Source: Guptibacillus hwajinpoensis (GTDB lineage: Bacteria; Bacillota; Bacilli; Bacillales; Guptibacillaceae). From it: a stretch of DNA of 64,000 nucleotides. Shown here one piece after another: positions 44,881 to 53,711 of the stretch (its first letter is position 1; each line of letters begins with the position of its first letter). The notes below the pieces were generated by a model. It was not told where the DNA came from and did not search any database. It worked only from the letters and a program-made list of their open reading frames with translations. The stretch lies in assembly GCF_029277305.1 (NCBI RefSeq), contig NZ_CP119526.1, one strand, 5' to 3'. The position numbers and the translations under genes are program-made.

Positions 44881-45648
44881 TTATACGATGAGCCAGCCAC
44901 CGTCTACTAATAAATCTGATCCAGTCATATAACTTGCTTCTGCTGAAGCAGCAAAAGCTATTACATTAGCAATTTCATTAGGCTGTCCAACTCGATTTAA
45001 AGCAGTATTCCGTTTGATCGAAGCTTCAAATCGTTCATTTTTTAGTCCAGCTTCTGTTAAAGGTGTTTCCACAAACCCAGGGGAAACGGAATTTACACGA
45101 ATGTGTGGAGATAATTCCACTGCTAGTGCTCTTGTAAAATTAATAACCGCTGCCTTCGCAGCACTGTAATGAGGAATTTGCGCACCTGCTTTATGTCCTG
45201 ATAATGAAGCCACATTAACAATTGCATAATCTTCTAGATGGTTTTCCTTAGATGTATCCAACATCAATTTCCCCAGTGCTTTGGATACGAGGAATACGCT
45301 TTTTAAATTTACATCCTGCGCATGATCCCAATTTTCTTCAGACATTTCAAGAATTGGTGAACCTTGCGAACCCCCAGCATTATTTATTAAAATATGAAGC
45401 GTTCCTGTTTTTTCTTTAATAAAGGAAGTCAGCAAATCAATATCCTCTTGCTTGGTTACGTCAGCTACAAAAGTTAACACTGTGCCTTCTAAATCTTTAA
45501 GGTCATTTGCTGTACGTTTCAATTTCTCTTCTGTGCGTCCAACAAGTATGACAGTCCCACCTTCAGAAACGATTCGTTTTGCAGTCTTCGCACCTATTCC
45601 GCTACCACCACCTGTCACAACAGCGGTTCGTCCTGTAAATCTCGCCAT
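44881..45648 (-). CDS. SDR family oxidoreductase
   Basis: A 255-residue classical short-chain dehydrogenase/reductase. The NAD(P) motif TGGGSGIG, NNAGG, the catalytic YSAAK and the C-terminal YMTGSDLLVDGGW are present. GTG at 45660 is an alternative start, but GGTGG before the ATG at 45648 fits better. It lies between the FadE-like and isomerase genes in one unit, so it should act on a hydroxy- or keto-acyl-CoA of that pathway. Confidence 0.9.
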   Translation of the reverse strand: MARFTGRTAVVTGGGSGIGAKTAKRIVSEGGTVILVGRTEEKLKRTANDLKDLEGTVLTFVADVTKQEDIDLLTSFIKEKTGTLHILINNAGGSQGSPILEMSEENWDHAQDVNLKSVFLVSKALGKLMLDTSKENHLEDYAIVNVASLSGHKAGAQIPHYSAAKAAVINFTRALAVELSPHIRVNSVSPGFVETPLTEAGLKNERFEASIKRNTALNRVGQPNEIANVIAFAASAEASYMTGSDLLVDGGWLIV

Positions 45649-45663
45649 CTTATCCACCACTTT

Positions 45664-47403
45664 CTAGACGTCATACTTCAGTTTTTTATAGCTGGATTGT
45701 GCTATTTCTCGATTTCGTTCGAGCGAGCTTCCGAAATCGAAAGACGATAGGTTATTGAAAACCAGTTGTACGGCTTGCTGCTTTTGCTCTCTCGGTAGGA
45801 TACTCATTAGCAACATACGAGCTGATGATTCAACATCTAGAAGAGTTTCTTCTAAAAATGTTCTTGCTAGCTTCATTTTTAGTTCACCCTGATGTTTCAG
45901 TGCACGTAGAACAGCGGATTCAGCTGCATATAATGCAATGGCAATGTTTGAAAGCTTCATAAGTGATTCCTGATTATCCATCAAACGCTCACCATGTTGC
46001 TGAAATGCCGTTCCTACACAAAAGAGGAAAACGTTTCGAATGCTCTGAATCGCATCTTCTTCATTTGTTGAAACACTTACTGTTTCTGTTAGCTTTCGTC
46101 TTGCTTTTTCAACTAACTCTTCAAGCGAAATGTCTCCCTTACTTACTTTCTTAAAGAGCGTTCCCACAATTAACAAACGATTCACTTCATTTGTACCTTC
46201 AAAAATACGGTTGATTCTTGAATCACGATACATTTGCTCAATCGGATATTCTTGTATAAATCCAGCCCCGCCATGTAACTGAAGAGATTCATCTACAACT
46301 TGATCGAGTGTTTCAGAACCAAACACTTTGCAAATTGCACATTCTACAGCATATTCCATCATTTGATTGCCAACAATTTTATGATCAGTTTCTTTGTACA
46401 ACCCATCCATGGCTCCTTCTAACAAGAAAGCCGTCCTGTATTGAAGGGATTCAGATGCATAAACTCTTGCCATCATTCGTGCTACTTTTTCTTGGGTAGC
46501 TGTAAATTCAGCAATAGTGCGCCCAAATTGCTTGCGTCCATTCGTATGCTGAAGTGCTAATTTCATACCATGCTTTGCTCCACCCGTACATGCTGAGCCA
46601 AGATTAAATCGTCCTAAATTCAACACATTCAGTGCAATAACGTGTCCCTTTCCAGCATCACCTAACAGATTTTCAATTGGAACCTGACAATCTTCCAAAA
46701 TGACCGATCTAGTGGATGAACCTTTTATTCCCATCTTTTTTTCTTCAGGTCCAAGTGTAAGCCCTGGAAAATTTCGCTCTACGATGAATGCCGAAAACTG
46801 ATTTCCATTAATTTTGGCATATACAATAAACGTATCTGAGAACACTGCATTGGTTATATATAGTTTCGTTCCATTCAGAAGATAGTGAGTACCTTCTTCA
46901 TTGAGTACTGCTGTTGTTTGCGACGCTAACGCATCAGATCCTGCACTAGGTTCTGTTAAGCAATAAGCGCCAAGATATTCTCCTGAAGCGAGTTTCGGCA
47001 AATACTTACTCTTCTGCTCGTGCGTACCAAAATGGGTTATTGGTAACGTAGCGATACACGTATGATTAGATTGTGCAACTCCATACCCGCTTGTTTTTCC
47101 GACAACCTCTCCTACAACACACTTAGAAATTTTATCTAGTGCAATTCCACCATATTCTTCTGGGATGCTATGCCCAAGCAGTCCGAGTTGACCTGCTTTC
47201 TTAAGTAATGCAACGACACGATTGAAGTCTTGATTTTCGATCGCTTCCCTATAAGGATCAACGTCTTTCTCAACAAATTGGTGTGCCGTTTTTGCGATCA
47301 TCCGATGTTCATCTGTAAACTCCTCTGGAGTGAAAATGTCATCTGGAGTTGATTGTCGATAAAGAAATTCTGAACCAGTTCGACTAGACTTGATTTGCGT
47401 CAT
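45664..47403 (-). CDS. Acyl-CoA dehydrogenase, FadE type
   Basis: A 579-residue acyl-CoA dehydrogenase with an additional C-terminal helical domain, like Bacillus FadE. Features are AYCLTEPSAGSDALAS (FAD/substrate loop), RKQFGRTIAEFTATQ, QLHGGAGFIQEYPIEQMYRD and the catalytic glutamate in RIFEGTNEVNR. It oxidises acyl-CoA to trans-2-enoyl-CoA with transfer of electrons to ETF. GGGAGGAGG lies before the ATG. It overlaps the ComB-like gene by 20 bases. Confidence 0.92.
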   Translation of the reverse strand: MTQIKSSRTGSEFLYRQSTPDDIFTPEEFTDEHRMIAKTAHQFVEKDVDPYREAIENQDFNRVVALLKKAGQLGLLGHSIPEEYGGIALDKISKCVVGEVVGKTSGYGVAQSNHTCIATLPITHFGTHEQKSKYLPKLASGEYLGAYCLTEPSAGSDALASQTTAVLNEEGTHYLLNGTKLYITNAVFSDTFIVYAKINGNQFSAFIVERNFPGLTLGPEEKKMGIKGSSTRSVILEDCQVPIENLLGDAGKGHVIALNVLNLGRFNLGSACTGGAKHGMKLALQHTNGRKQFGRTIAEFTATQEKVARMMARVYASESLQYRTAFLLEGAMDGLYKETDHKIVGNQMMEYAVECAICKVFGSETLDQVVDESLQLHGGAGFIQEYPIEQMYRDSRINRIFEGTNEVNRLLIVGTLFKKVSKGDISLEELVEKARRKLTETVSVSTNEEDAIQSIRNVFLFCVGTAFQQHGERLMDNQESLMKLSNIAIALYAAESAVLRALKHQGELKMKLARTFLEETLLDVESSARMLLMSILPREQKQQAVQLVFNNLSSFDFGSSLERNREIAQSSYKKLKYDV

Positions 47404-48139
47404 GATGGACCTCCTCCCGTATAATCGTTTTTTTCCCTTGTACGAAAGGTACGATTGTAAATATACCTTCAGAAGCTACAAACCTCACTTCATCTTCATA
47501 CCCATAGCGCTTAATCATTTCTCCTACACGAGAAGAAATCAAAACCTCTTCTCCACTCTTTTCGCTGCCTCTATAAAATGAAGAAGCAGCACGGGCAGCA
47601 TCAGTAAGCTCCCAATCAGGGCATGTTGAAAGGAGTTGATTTATTAAATAACCAGCTCCATAAAAATCTTCGAGAGCAAATTCACCAGATGATCCGGAAC
47701 AAACTACGACTATTGTTTCATCCTGATGGAAATGATTGAGTTTTTTTGCAATAGCTCGTCCGTTTAATAGAGAAGCAACGTATACTCGCTTCGCATCACT
47801 TGACCGTTTGATGGCTACGGTACCGTTCGTAGTTGATAGAATTAACGTTTTACCTTTCACTGCTTTCTTTAATTGCAGTGGGTTTGGGTCAAGAAATCCT
47901 TCAATTGTCTTCCCTTCATATTCACCAGAAAGCAAGTAACTGCCATCAGGTAATGCTTTCGCTTCCGCTAAAGCATCGTGTTGATCGAGTACTGGAATAA
48001 CTTGTTTTGCACCAAATTCAAGAGCTGAGGTGATTGTAGATGTTGCCAAAAGCACGTCCAACACGACTACAATTTTGTCATTTCCTATCTTATCCTGATC
48101 AATATCTTCCTTTTTCATAAGCACGTGTACTTTTCCCAT
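47384..48139 (-). CDS. 2-phosphosulfolactate phosphatase family protein (ComB-like)
   Basis: A 251-residue member of the ComB family, Mg2+-dependent acid phosphatases that remove phosphate from 2-phosphosulfolactate in coenzyme M synthesis. Family motifs are VVVLDVLLATSTI near the N-terminus, LSTTNGTVAI, VCSGSSGEFALEDFYGAG and a C-terminal region with Arg-rich substrate contacts. Bacilli make no coenzyme M, so the substrate must be another phosphorylated hydroxy acid. It is directly downstream of the kinase-like gene (8 bases) and overlaps the FadE-like gene, which points to a phospho-intermediate of this pathway. Confidence 0.85.
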   Translation of the reverse strand: MGKVHVLMKKEDIDQDKIGNDKIVVVLDVLLATSTITSALEFGAKQVIPVLDQHDALAEAKALPDGSYLLSGEYEGKTIEGFLDPNPLQLKKAVKGKTLILSTTNGTVAIKRSSDAKRVYVASLLNGRAIAKKLNHFHQDETIVVVCSGSSGEFALEDFYGAGYLINQLLSTCPDWELTDAARAASSFYRGSEKSGEEVLISSRVGEMIKRYGYEDEVRFVASEGIFTIVPFVQGKKTIIREEVHHDANQV

Positions 48140-48147
48140 ATGAACTC

Positions 48148-49212
48148 CTAACGTTTTACTCTGGCGTTGTTCCTAGCATGAGCAATTAAACTAGCAACAA
48201 ATTTGTTCAGATCACGAAAACGTTCGTCTGTTGTTTGTCCCATTTTCCATCGATAATAGATTTGCTGACAAATAACAGCGAGTTTGAAGTATGCAAACGT
48301 TAAATAGTAATTCATCTGCGAAACATCTCGACCGGATTTGCGAGCATAAGATTCAATAAACTCATCTCTAGTCATAAAACCTTTCATGACGGTAACCGGA
48401 GGTGATCCAATTCCACTTTTAAGTAGTGCTGGATCATCTTGTTGAATCCAATAGCCCATTGCAGCACCCAGGTCTGCGAGAGGATCTCCTACCGTTGTCA
48501 TTTCCCAATCAAACAATCCCACTATTTTGCTGTAATCATCGTGAGCAAACATAGCATTGTTTAACTTAAAATCGTAGTGAATAACAGTAGGACTCTGTGA
48601 TTCAGGGATATTCGAAACCATCCAATTTGTTAGCTCATCAACACCTGAGATATCATCTGTTTTTGATCGATGATAACGTTTAATCCACCCATGTACCTGG
48701 CGTTCCATAAACCCATCCGGATGACTTATTTCACCCAATTTAGTAGCTTCATAGTTAAGGCTATGTAGCTCTACAAGAGTGTCTACCATTGTTTCAGAGA
48801 TGTTCCTACAAATCGATTCCGTTGGCTGAAACCCATCAGGGAAAGATGTATCAAGTACAATTCCTCTTCTTCTTTCCATAAGGAAGAATGGCGCACCTAA
48901 TAAGGTCTCATTATAAAAATATGGCTTAGGAGCAAGTGGGAAAATTGGATGTAGTTCCTTCAAAATGGTATACTCCCGCTCCATATCATGCGCTTTTGGG
49001 GCCAGTGGGCCAAGAGGTGGCCTTCTCAGTACCGCTTCCCAATCACCAATTGAAAGCTGGTATGTTAAATTCGAACGACCGGTGTTAAATTGTTGAATCA
49101 AAAGTGGATCATCACTTAATTGATCAATATTATCTCTAATAAAGCTTTCAAGCTTTTGTTGATCTAGCTCTTCCCCATCGCGGACAGGAATCGTATCGTG
49201 TGAATAAGACAT
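48148..49212 (-). CDS. ACAD10/11-type phosphotransferase (hydroxyacyl-CoA kinase-like)
   Basis: A 354-residue aminoglycoside-phosphotransferase-fold protein of the ACAD10/11 N-domain group. The Brenner motif HYDFKLNN has His212, Asp214 and Asn219, and the metal-binding Asp235 lies in LFDWEMTTVGDPLADLG. ILKELHPIFPLAPKPYFY and PFFLMERRRG are also typical. In LvaA of Pseudomonas and in human ACAD10/11, such kinases phosphorylate the 4-hydroxyl of 4-hydroxyacyl-CoA. Position between thioesterase, phosphatase and dehydrogenase genes supports the same role rather than drug resistance. The product has not been tested, so substrate chain length is unknown. Confidence 0.88.
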   Translation of the reverse strand: MSYSHDTIPVRDGEELDQQKLESFIRDNIDQLSDDPLLIQQFNTGRSNLTYQLSIGDWEAVLRRPPLGPLAPKAHDMEREYTILKELHPIFPLAPKPYFYNETLLGAPFFLMERRRGIVLDTSFPDGFQPTESICRNISETMVDTLVELHSLNYEATKLGEISHPDGFMERQVHGWIKRYHRSKTDDISGVDELTNWMVSNIPESQSPTVIHYDFKLNNAMFAHDDYSKIVGLFDWEMTTVGDPLADLGAAMGYWIQQDDPALLKSGIGSPPVTVMKGFMTRDEFIESYARKSGRDVSQMNYYLTFAYFKLAVICQQIYYRWKMGQTTDERFRDLNKFVASLIAHARNNARVKR

Positions 49213-49270
49213 ACGCCACTCTCCTGATTACAAAATATTCGGACTTTTAATTGTAAACTTCCCACATTAA

Positions 49271-49678
49271 CTAGGTAAGTAACTGATGAGATTCCTCGAG
49301 CCTTATTCGTAATTCATCTGGAATGATTTCACTCGTCTGTTTCGTGAAGTCAAAGTAAACAACGGTTGCTTCACCTTCCGCTACAATATCATTCGATTTA
49401 GAGTCTTTAATCAAGTGAAGTAATGTGAAGCTCTTTGAACCAATCTTCTTAACTGATGTTTCAATGCGAAGTTCTTGTTTAAAATATACTTGCTTAATAA
49501 AATCACACTTCGTCGAAACAAGGATAAAAGGCCAATCGTCTGTACCTGATCGTTTACCTAGATACTCGAAAAACTGCACCCGTGCTTCTTCTAAATAAAT
49601 GAAGTAGCTTGTATTATTAACATGTCCAAGTGCATCGGTTTCGCAAAACCTTACTCGCACATCTATATTTTCACTCAT
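49271..49678 (-). CDS. Acyl-CoA thioesterase, 4HBT hot-dog family
   Basis: A 135-residue hot-dog thioesterase. The family motif CETDALGHVNNTSYFIYLEEAR (Asp15 region) includes the catalytic aspartate and the conserved DxxGHVNN. It hydrolyses short or branched acyl-CoA, perhaps to rescue CoA from dead-end intermediates. It lies 18 bases after the hydratase gene and 58 bases before the kinase-like gene in the same unit. A GGGAGCC site precedes the ATG. Confidence 0.88.
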   Translation of the reverse strand: MSENIDVRVRFCETDALGHVNNTSYFIYLEEARVQFFEYLGKRSGTDDWPFILVSTKCDFIKQVYFKQELRIETSVKKIGSKSFTLLHLIKDSKSNDIVAEGEATVVYFDFTKQTSEIIPDELRIRLEESHQLLT

Positions 49679-49696
49679 ACGGCTCCCTCTTTTCTA

Positions 49697-50473
49697 TTAC
49701 CTATGGGTAAAGGCTGGCTTCCTTTTCTCGATGAATGCTTGAACGCCTTCTTTAATATCCTCCGTTTGAAAAACCTCATTAAACAATTCTGCTTCCAGTT
49801 CAACAGCCTCTTCAATTGATAGGTGTGCACCTTTGTTAACAGCTTGTTTAATGCGAGATAATGCCTGCAGAGATTGACCAGTTACTTTAGCCGCCATTCC
49901 TTGTGCATAAGTCATGCCTTGACCTGTGGGTACAACATGATTGACTAGACCATAACGATCCGCCTCTTCTGCTGTAATCGGTTCGCCAGTAAACATCAAT
50001 TCTTTCGCTCTCGCTTCTCCAATAAGTCTAGGAAGACGTTGTGTTCCTCCACCACCAGGGAAAAGTCCAAGTTTAACTTCCGGAAGACCGAGTTGGGCAT
50101 GCTCTTCTGCAATACGTATGTCGCATGTCATCGCAAGCTCACATCCTCCCCCAAACGTTAAACCATTTAACACCGCAATCGTAGGTTTTGGGAAATCATC
50201 AAGGTAATTCATGACGCGATGTGTTTCCAGCACAATGTCTTTGAATCCAGTCTTCCCAATCCATTCAGGGAATTCTTTAATATCGGCGCCTGCCATGAAA
50301 GCTTTATTACCAGCTCCTGTTAGAATCACAGCAACAGTCTCTTCATTCGTTTCTAACTCAGTGAACACTTCATATAATTCAGTTGTGACCTGTTTGCTTA
50401 ACACGTTCAATGGTGGATTATTAATTGTAACGATTGCTGTTTTTTCATGAATTTCATACGTTACTTTTTTCAT
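49697..50473 (-). CDS. Enoyl-CoA hydratase
   Basis: A 258-residue crotonase with both hydratase glutamates: one in GGGCELAM and one in LPEVKLGLFPGGGGTQRLPRL. The oxyanion segment KAFMAGADIKEF is standard. It hydrates trans-2-enoyl-CoA to 3-hydroxyacyl-CoA. Its start codon overlaps the stop codon of the 3-hydroxyacyl-CoA dehydrogenase gene (TAATG), so the two are translationally coupled and catalyse consecutive steps. Confidence 0.93.
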   Translation of the reverse strand: MKKVTYEIHEKTAIVTINNPPLNVLSKQVTTELYEVFTELETNEETVAVILTGAGNKAFMAGADIKEFPEWIGKTGFKDIVLETHRVMNYLDDFPKPTIAVLNGLTFGGGCELAMTCDIRIAEEHAQLGLPEVKLGLFPGGGGTQRLPRLIGEARAKELMFTGEPITAEEADRYGLVNHVVPTGQGMTYAQGMAAKVTGQSLQALSRIKQAVNKGAHLSIEEAVELEAELFNEVFQTEDIKEGVQAFIEKRKPAFTHR

Positions 50474-51357
50474 TAGTTCTTCACTCCTTCTTTTGTATAG
50501 TCATACCAGCCCTTACCTGTTTTCCGTCCAAGTGTTCCTGCTTTCACTTTCTCTTCAATCGCTTTAGAAGGTTTATCTTCAGGATTACCGGTTTCATTGT
50601 AACGTTGCTGCATCACATAGTAACCAACATCGATTCCTGATAAATCCATTAATTCAAATGGACCTATTGGGTGATTTAGAGCTTTTCTACAAATTAAGTC
50701 AATATCTTTAAAGTCTGCTATCCCTTCTTCATAAAGGTACATAGCTTCTTTTTGAAGTGCTCCTAGAATACGATTTGCAACAAATCCGGAAATTTCCTTT
50801 TTCAACAGCACTCCTGTGCGATTAATTCGTTCACAAACATCCATGGTCATTTTGGCCGTTTCTTCTGATGTTTCGTCACTCATTACAACCTCTACACAAT
50901 CCATTACGAGAGGCGGGAAGAAGAAATGCATGTTCACCACTTTATCTTTACGACTTGTAACAGAAGCAATTAATGAATTAACAATGGTTGAACTATTTGA
51001 AGCAAAGATCACATCAGGAGCTGCTAATTCATCTAGTTTCTGAAACACTTCACGTTTAGCATCGAGCTTCTCCACAATCGCTTCTATAATAAAATCCGCT
51101 TGAACAGCCGCTTCTTCAAGGTTAGTTGTATAACGTAATCGACTGAATGCACCATTTTTCATTTCTTCAGTGATTTTCCCTTTCTTAACCCACTTTGTCA
51201 TAATGCCTTCAAGTTTCTCACCAGCATCTGTCAAAGCTGCTTCATTAATATCTTGAATAGTCGTTTCATACCCTCCGAGCGCACAAAGCATGCCAATTTG
51301 ATGCCCCATTGAGCCTGCCCCTAGTACTGAAATGTTCTTAATATCTTTGCTTTTCAT
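50473..51357 (-). CDS. 3-hydroxyacyl-CoA dehydrogenase
   Basis: A 294-residue NAD-dependent L-3-hydroxyacyl-CoA dehydrogenase of the Hbd/PaaH type. It has the Rossmann motif VLGAGSMGHQIG (about 11-22), HFFFPPLVMDCVEVV with the catalytic His, NSST, SGFVANRILGALQKEAM and the C-domain GPFELMDLSGIDVG. AAGGAGGAG precedes the ATG. A palindrome (51373-51396) lies just upstream, so this gene probably begins the transcription unit reaching the PaaG-like or liv genes. Confidence 0.95.
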   Translation of the reverse strand: MKSKDIKNISVLGAGSMGHQIGMLCALGGYETTIQDINEAALTDAGEKLEGIMTKWVKKGKITEEMKNGAFSRLRYTTNLEEAAVQADFIIEAIVEKLDAKREVFQKLDELAAPDVIFASNSSTIVNSLIASVTSRKDKVVNMHFFFPPLVMDCVEVVMSDETSEETAKMTMDVCERINRTGVLLKKEISGFVANRILGALQKEAMYLYEEGIADFKDIDLICRKALNHPIGPFELMDLSGIDVGYYVMQQRYNETGNPEDKPSKAIEEKVKAGTLGRKTGKGWYDYTKEGVKN

Positions 51358-51372
51358 CTTATCTCCTCCTTA

Positions 51373-51396
51373 AAGTTACTAACCGGTTAGGATGTT
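51373..51396 (-). promoter_or_regulatory. Candidate TetR-type operator, site 1
   Basis: A palindrome centred on CTAACC/GGTTAG (centre 51384/51385). Compared with an ideal site of AACATACTAACC and its mirror, the left half matches at 10 of 12 and the right at 11 of 12 positions. It lies directly before the ribosome site of the 3-hydroxyacyl-CoA dehydrogenase gene. Sites 2 and 3 upstream of other genes in the cluster match the same pattern. Confidence 0.65.
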
Positions 51397-51434
51397 ATAC
51401 ACGTAAGCGTTTACAATTAAGTGAGAAGGAAAGC

Positions 51435-52004
51435 TTAGCTGCTTTCCTCAATCCCACTTAGAACCATATCTACAAAAATACTCGCTACCTCTTTATCAGA
51501 AACAGGTCCGTCTGGTTGATACCATTGATACGTCCAATTCGTAATTCCGAGAATGGCAAAAGTAACAATTCCAATATTAAGATTGCTCCGGAATTCTCCA
51601 TTTTCAACACCCTGTTTCAACAGATCTTGAAAATAATATCGAATTTGATCCCGTTTCGGTAGTATTTCAGATAAGTTCTCTTCTTTCAAATTCTTCATTT
51701 CACGGAAAAAAACGCGTGCGCTATTGCCCTCAAGCTCTACATTATGAATAAGCATGTATACCATATCATATAGCTTTGTTCTGCAATCTTTCGACGTATC
51801 CTCCAGAATTTCTTTTTGCTGTTTGATCATTCCGTCGATATAAGAAGAATGGATATCCATTAATAATTCTTCTTTACTCTTAAAATAGTAATAGAACGTA
51901 CCCTTCGTAACACCAATAGCGTCCACGATATCTTGTATCGATGTTTCACTAAATCCTTTTTTCTCAAATAGTTCAATGCTCTTTACAGTTAGCTTGTGTT
52001 TCAT
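51435..52004 (-). CDS. TetR family transcriptional regulator
   Basis: A 189-residue TetR-type repressor. The N-terminal HTH runs IQDIVDAIGVTKGTFYYYFKSKEELL (about residues 22-48, two adjacent segments), and the C-terminal part is a helical ligand-binding domain of the kind seen in acyl-CoA-responsive regulators. It sits inside the catabolic cluster, between the ligase and hydroxyacyl-CoA dehydrogenase genes, and has its own promoter overlapped by a palindrome. It is the only complete regulator in the region, so it probably controls the cluster in response to an acyl-CoA intermediate. Confidence 0.9.
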   Translation of the reverse strand: MKHKLTVKSIELFEKKGFSETSIQDIVDAIGVTKGTFYYYFKSKEELLMDIHSSYIDGMIKQQKEILEDTSKDCRTKLYDMVYMLIHNVELEGNSARVFFREMKNLKEENLSEILPKRDQIRYYFQDLLKQGVENGEFRSNLNIGIVTFAILGITNWTYQWYQPDGPVSDKEVASIFVDMVLSGIEESS

Positions 52005-52018
52005 GGCAGTACCCTCTC

Positions 52019-52049
52019 AATCTATCAATGTTCATTGATTTAGATTATA
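52019..52049 (-). promoter_or_regulatory. tetR promoter with overlapping autoregulatory palindrome
   Basis: On the - strand a TATAAT -10 box (52049-52044) precedes the palindrome TCAATG-TT-CATTGA (52025-52038), extended outward by ATCT/AGAT. A repressor bound there would block the tetR promoter. The sequence differs from the CTAACC/GGTTAG sites and is closer to the TGAATGA-type boxes of Bacillus FadR. Confidence 0.5.
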
Positions 52050-52076
52050 TCATATGGAGGTTACTCCTTTGCACAC

Positions 52077-53693
52077 CTATACTTGGCGTGCTTCTTCTCT
52101 TATTGATCTTCTTAAAATTTTTCCAACGCTTGTCTTTGGAAGTTCATGACGAAACTCAACCATTTTTGGAACTTTATATGGGGCCATCTGATCTTTGCAG
52201 TAAGAAATTACTTCTTCTTCTGATAGTGTAACACCAGGTTTTGTCACGATAACCGCCTTCACCGTCTCACCCCGGTATGGATCTGGCACACCAACAACAA
52301 CAGCTTCCATAATACTCGTGTGTTCATATAGAACTTCTTCTATATCACGAGGATAGATGTTATAACCACTAGCTATAATTAGATCCTTTTTACGATCAAT
52401 GATAGAAATATAGCCATCTTCATCCATCTTTGCTATGTCTCCAGTAAATAACCACCCGTCGCGAAGCGTATTTGCAGTCTCCTCCGGCATGTTCCAATAT
52501 CCTTTCATTACCTGAGGACCTTTGATGATAATCTCTCCTGATTCACCAGCTTTAAGTTCCGTCTTCCCCTCTCCAAGATCGACAATCTTGTATTCGGTAG
52601 ATGGAAAACCTATGCCAACACTTCCGGGCTTCCGTTCTCCAAATGGCGGATTAACGTGCGTAGTTGGCGCAGCCTCGCTTAAACCATATCCTTCTAAAAT
52701 CTTAGCGCCTGTTTTTCTCTCGAATTCTTTCATTAATCCTACAGGCATTGGTGCACTTCCACTATTACATGTTCGAATACTAGAGAGGTCGAAGTTTTCA
52801 GCATTAGGATAATTGGTTAGTGCAACATACATTGTGGGCACTCCCGGGAATAACGTTGGCTGTTCTTTTTCAATTGTTTCTAGTACTTCATTTACATCAA
52901 ATTTTGGTAGCAAGACACTTTCAGCACCGATTCGAATTGACAAATTCATACAAGACGTCATTCCAAATACATGAAATAAGGGAATAACAGTCAAACATTT
53001 TTCCTTGCCAAAAGTAAACTCATCTTTAAAAAATTCTAGACACTGCTCTATATTAGCTACTAAATTACGATGAGTTAGCATAGCACCTTTGCTTCTTCCA
53101 GTTGTACCTCCAGTATATTGAAGTACTGCTATATCTTCTTTAGGATCGATTGACACGGATTGTAGCGATTCAGTAGTACTCTGAATAAATTGGTCGAAAG
53201 TATAATCAGGATCAACAGGACCAGCGTCAGGTTGTAAAGATACTACAATTACATTTTTGACATTCGTTTCATCTTGTATAGCTTTCAATCTTGGATAGAG
53301 GGCATCATAAATGACAATGGTTTCTGCTCCAGAGTCAGCCAATATGTATTGTAATTCACGTTCAACTAGCATTGGATTTATTTGAGTAATAATTCCGCCT
53401 GCTTTTAATACACCATAATAACTCATTGAAAATTGAGGGCAGTTTGGGAGCATTAGGGCAACACGATCTTTTGGCTTCATTTGAAAGGTGTTTTGTAGCG
53501 CAGAGCCGAATGCTGTAGAAAGATAGCCCAACTCACGATAGGTTATCTTCTTATGATAGAAAGAAAGAGCAACATTGTCAGGATAATTTTTAACTGTTTG
53601 ATTTAACATGTCAGGGAGTGAAACGTTAGGGATATCAATAGTAGTGGCTATCGAATCAGGATAATGCTTGAACCAACTATTTTTTGCGTTCAT
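52077..53693 (-). CDS. Long-chain-type acyl-CoA ligase
   Basis: A 538-residue AMP-forming acyl-CoA synthetase. It shows LQYTGGTTGRSKGAML, the VFGMTSCMNL region, EGYGLSEAAPTTHVNP, LFTGDIAKMDEDGYISIIDRKKDLI and the C-terminal TSVGKILRRSIRE with the catalytic lysine. The sequence is close to FadD/LcfA-type long-chain ligases. GGAGGTGG precedes the ATG. It is the last gene of the unit that starts with the ACAD10/11-type dehydrogenase gene, and its stop lies in the tetR promoter region. Confidence 0.93.
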   Translation of the reverse strand: MNAKNSWFKHYPDSIATTIDIPNVSLPDMLNQTVKNYPDNVALSFYHKKITYRELGYLSTAFGSALQNTFQMKPKDRVALMLPNCPQFSMSYYGVLKAGGIITQINPMLVERELQYILADSGAETIVIYDALYPRLKAIQDETNVKNVIVVSLQPDAGPVDPDYTFDQFIQSTTESLQSVSIDPKEDIAVLQYTGGTTGRSKGAMLTHRNLVANIEQCLEFFKDEFTFGKEKCLTVIPLFHVFGMTSCMNLSIRIGAESVLLPKFDVNEVLETIEKEQPTLFPGVPTMYVALTNYPNAENFDLSSIRTCNSGSAPMPVGLMKEFERKTGAKILEGYGLSEAAPTTHVNPPFGERKPGSVGIGFPSTEYKIVDLGEGKTELKAGESGEIIIKGPQVMKGYWNMPEETANTLRDGWLFTGDIAKMDEDGYISIIDRKKDLIIASGYNIYPRDIEEVLYEHTSIMEAVVVGVPDPYRGETVKAVIVTKPGVTLSEEEVISYCKDQMAPYKVPKMVEFRHELPKTSVGKILRRSIREEARQV

Positions 53694-53711
53694 GCTTCCA
53701 CCTCCGGATAA

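Noticed and set aside
48148..49212. Aminoglycoside resistance phosphotransferase
   Set aside because: Despite the shared APH fold, the motifs are of the ACAD10/11 type and the gene is embedded in an acyl-CoA operon.
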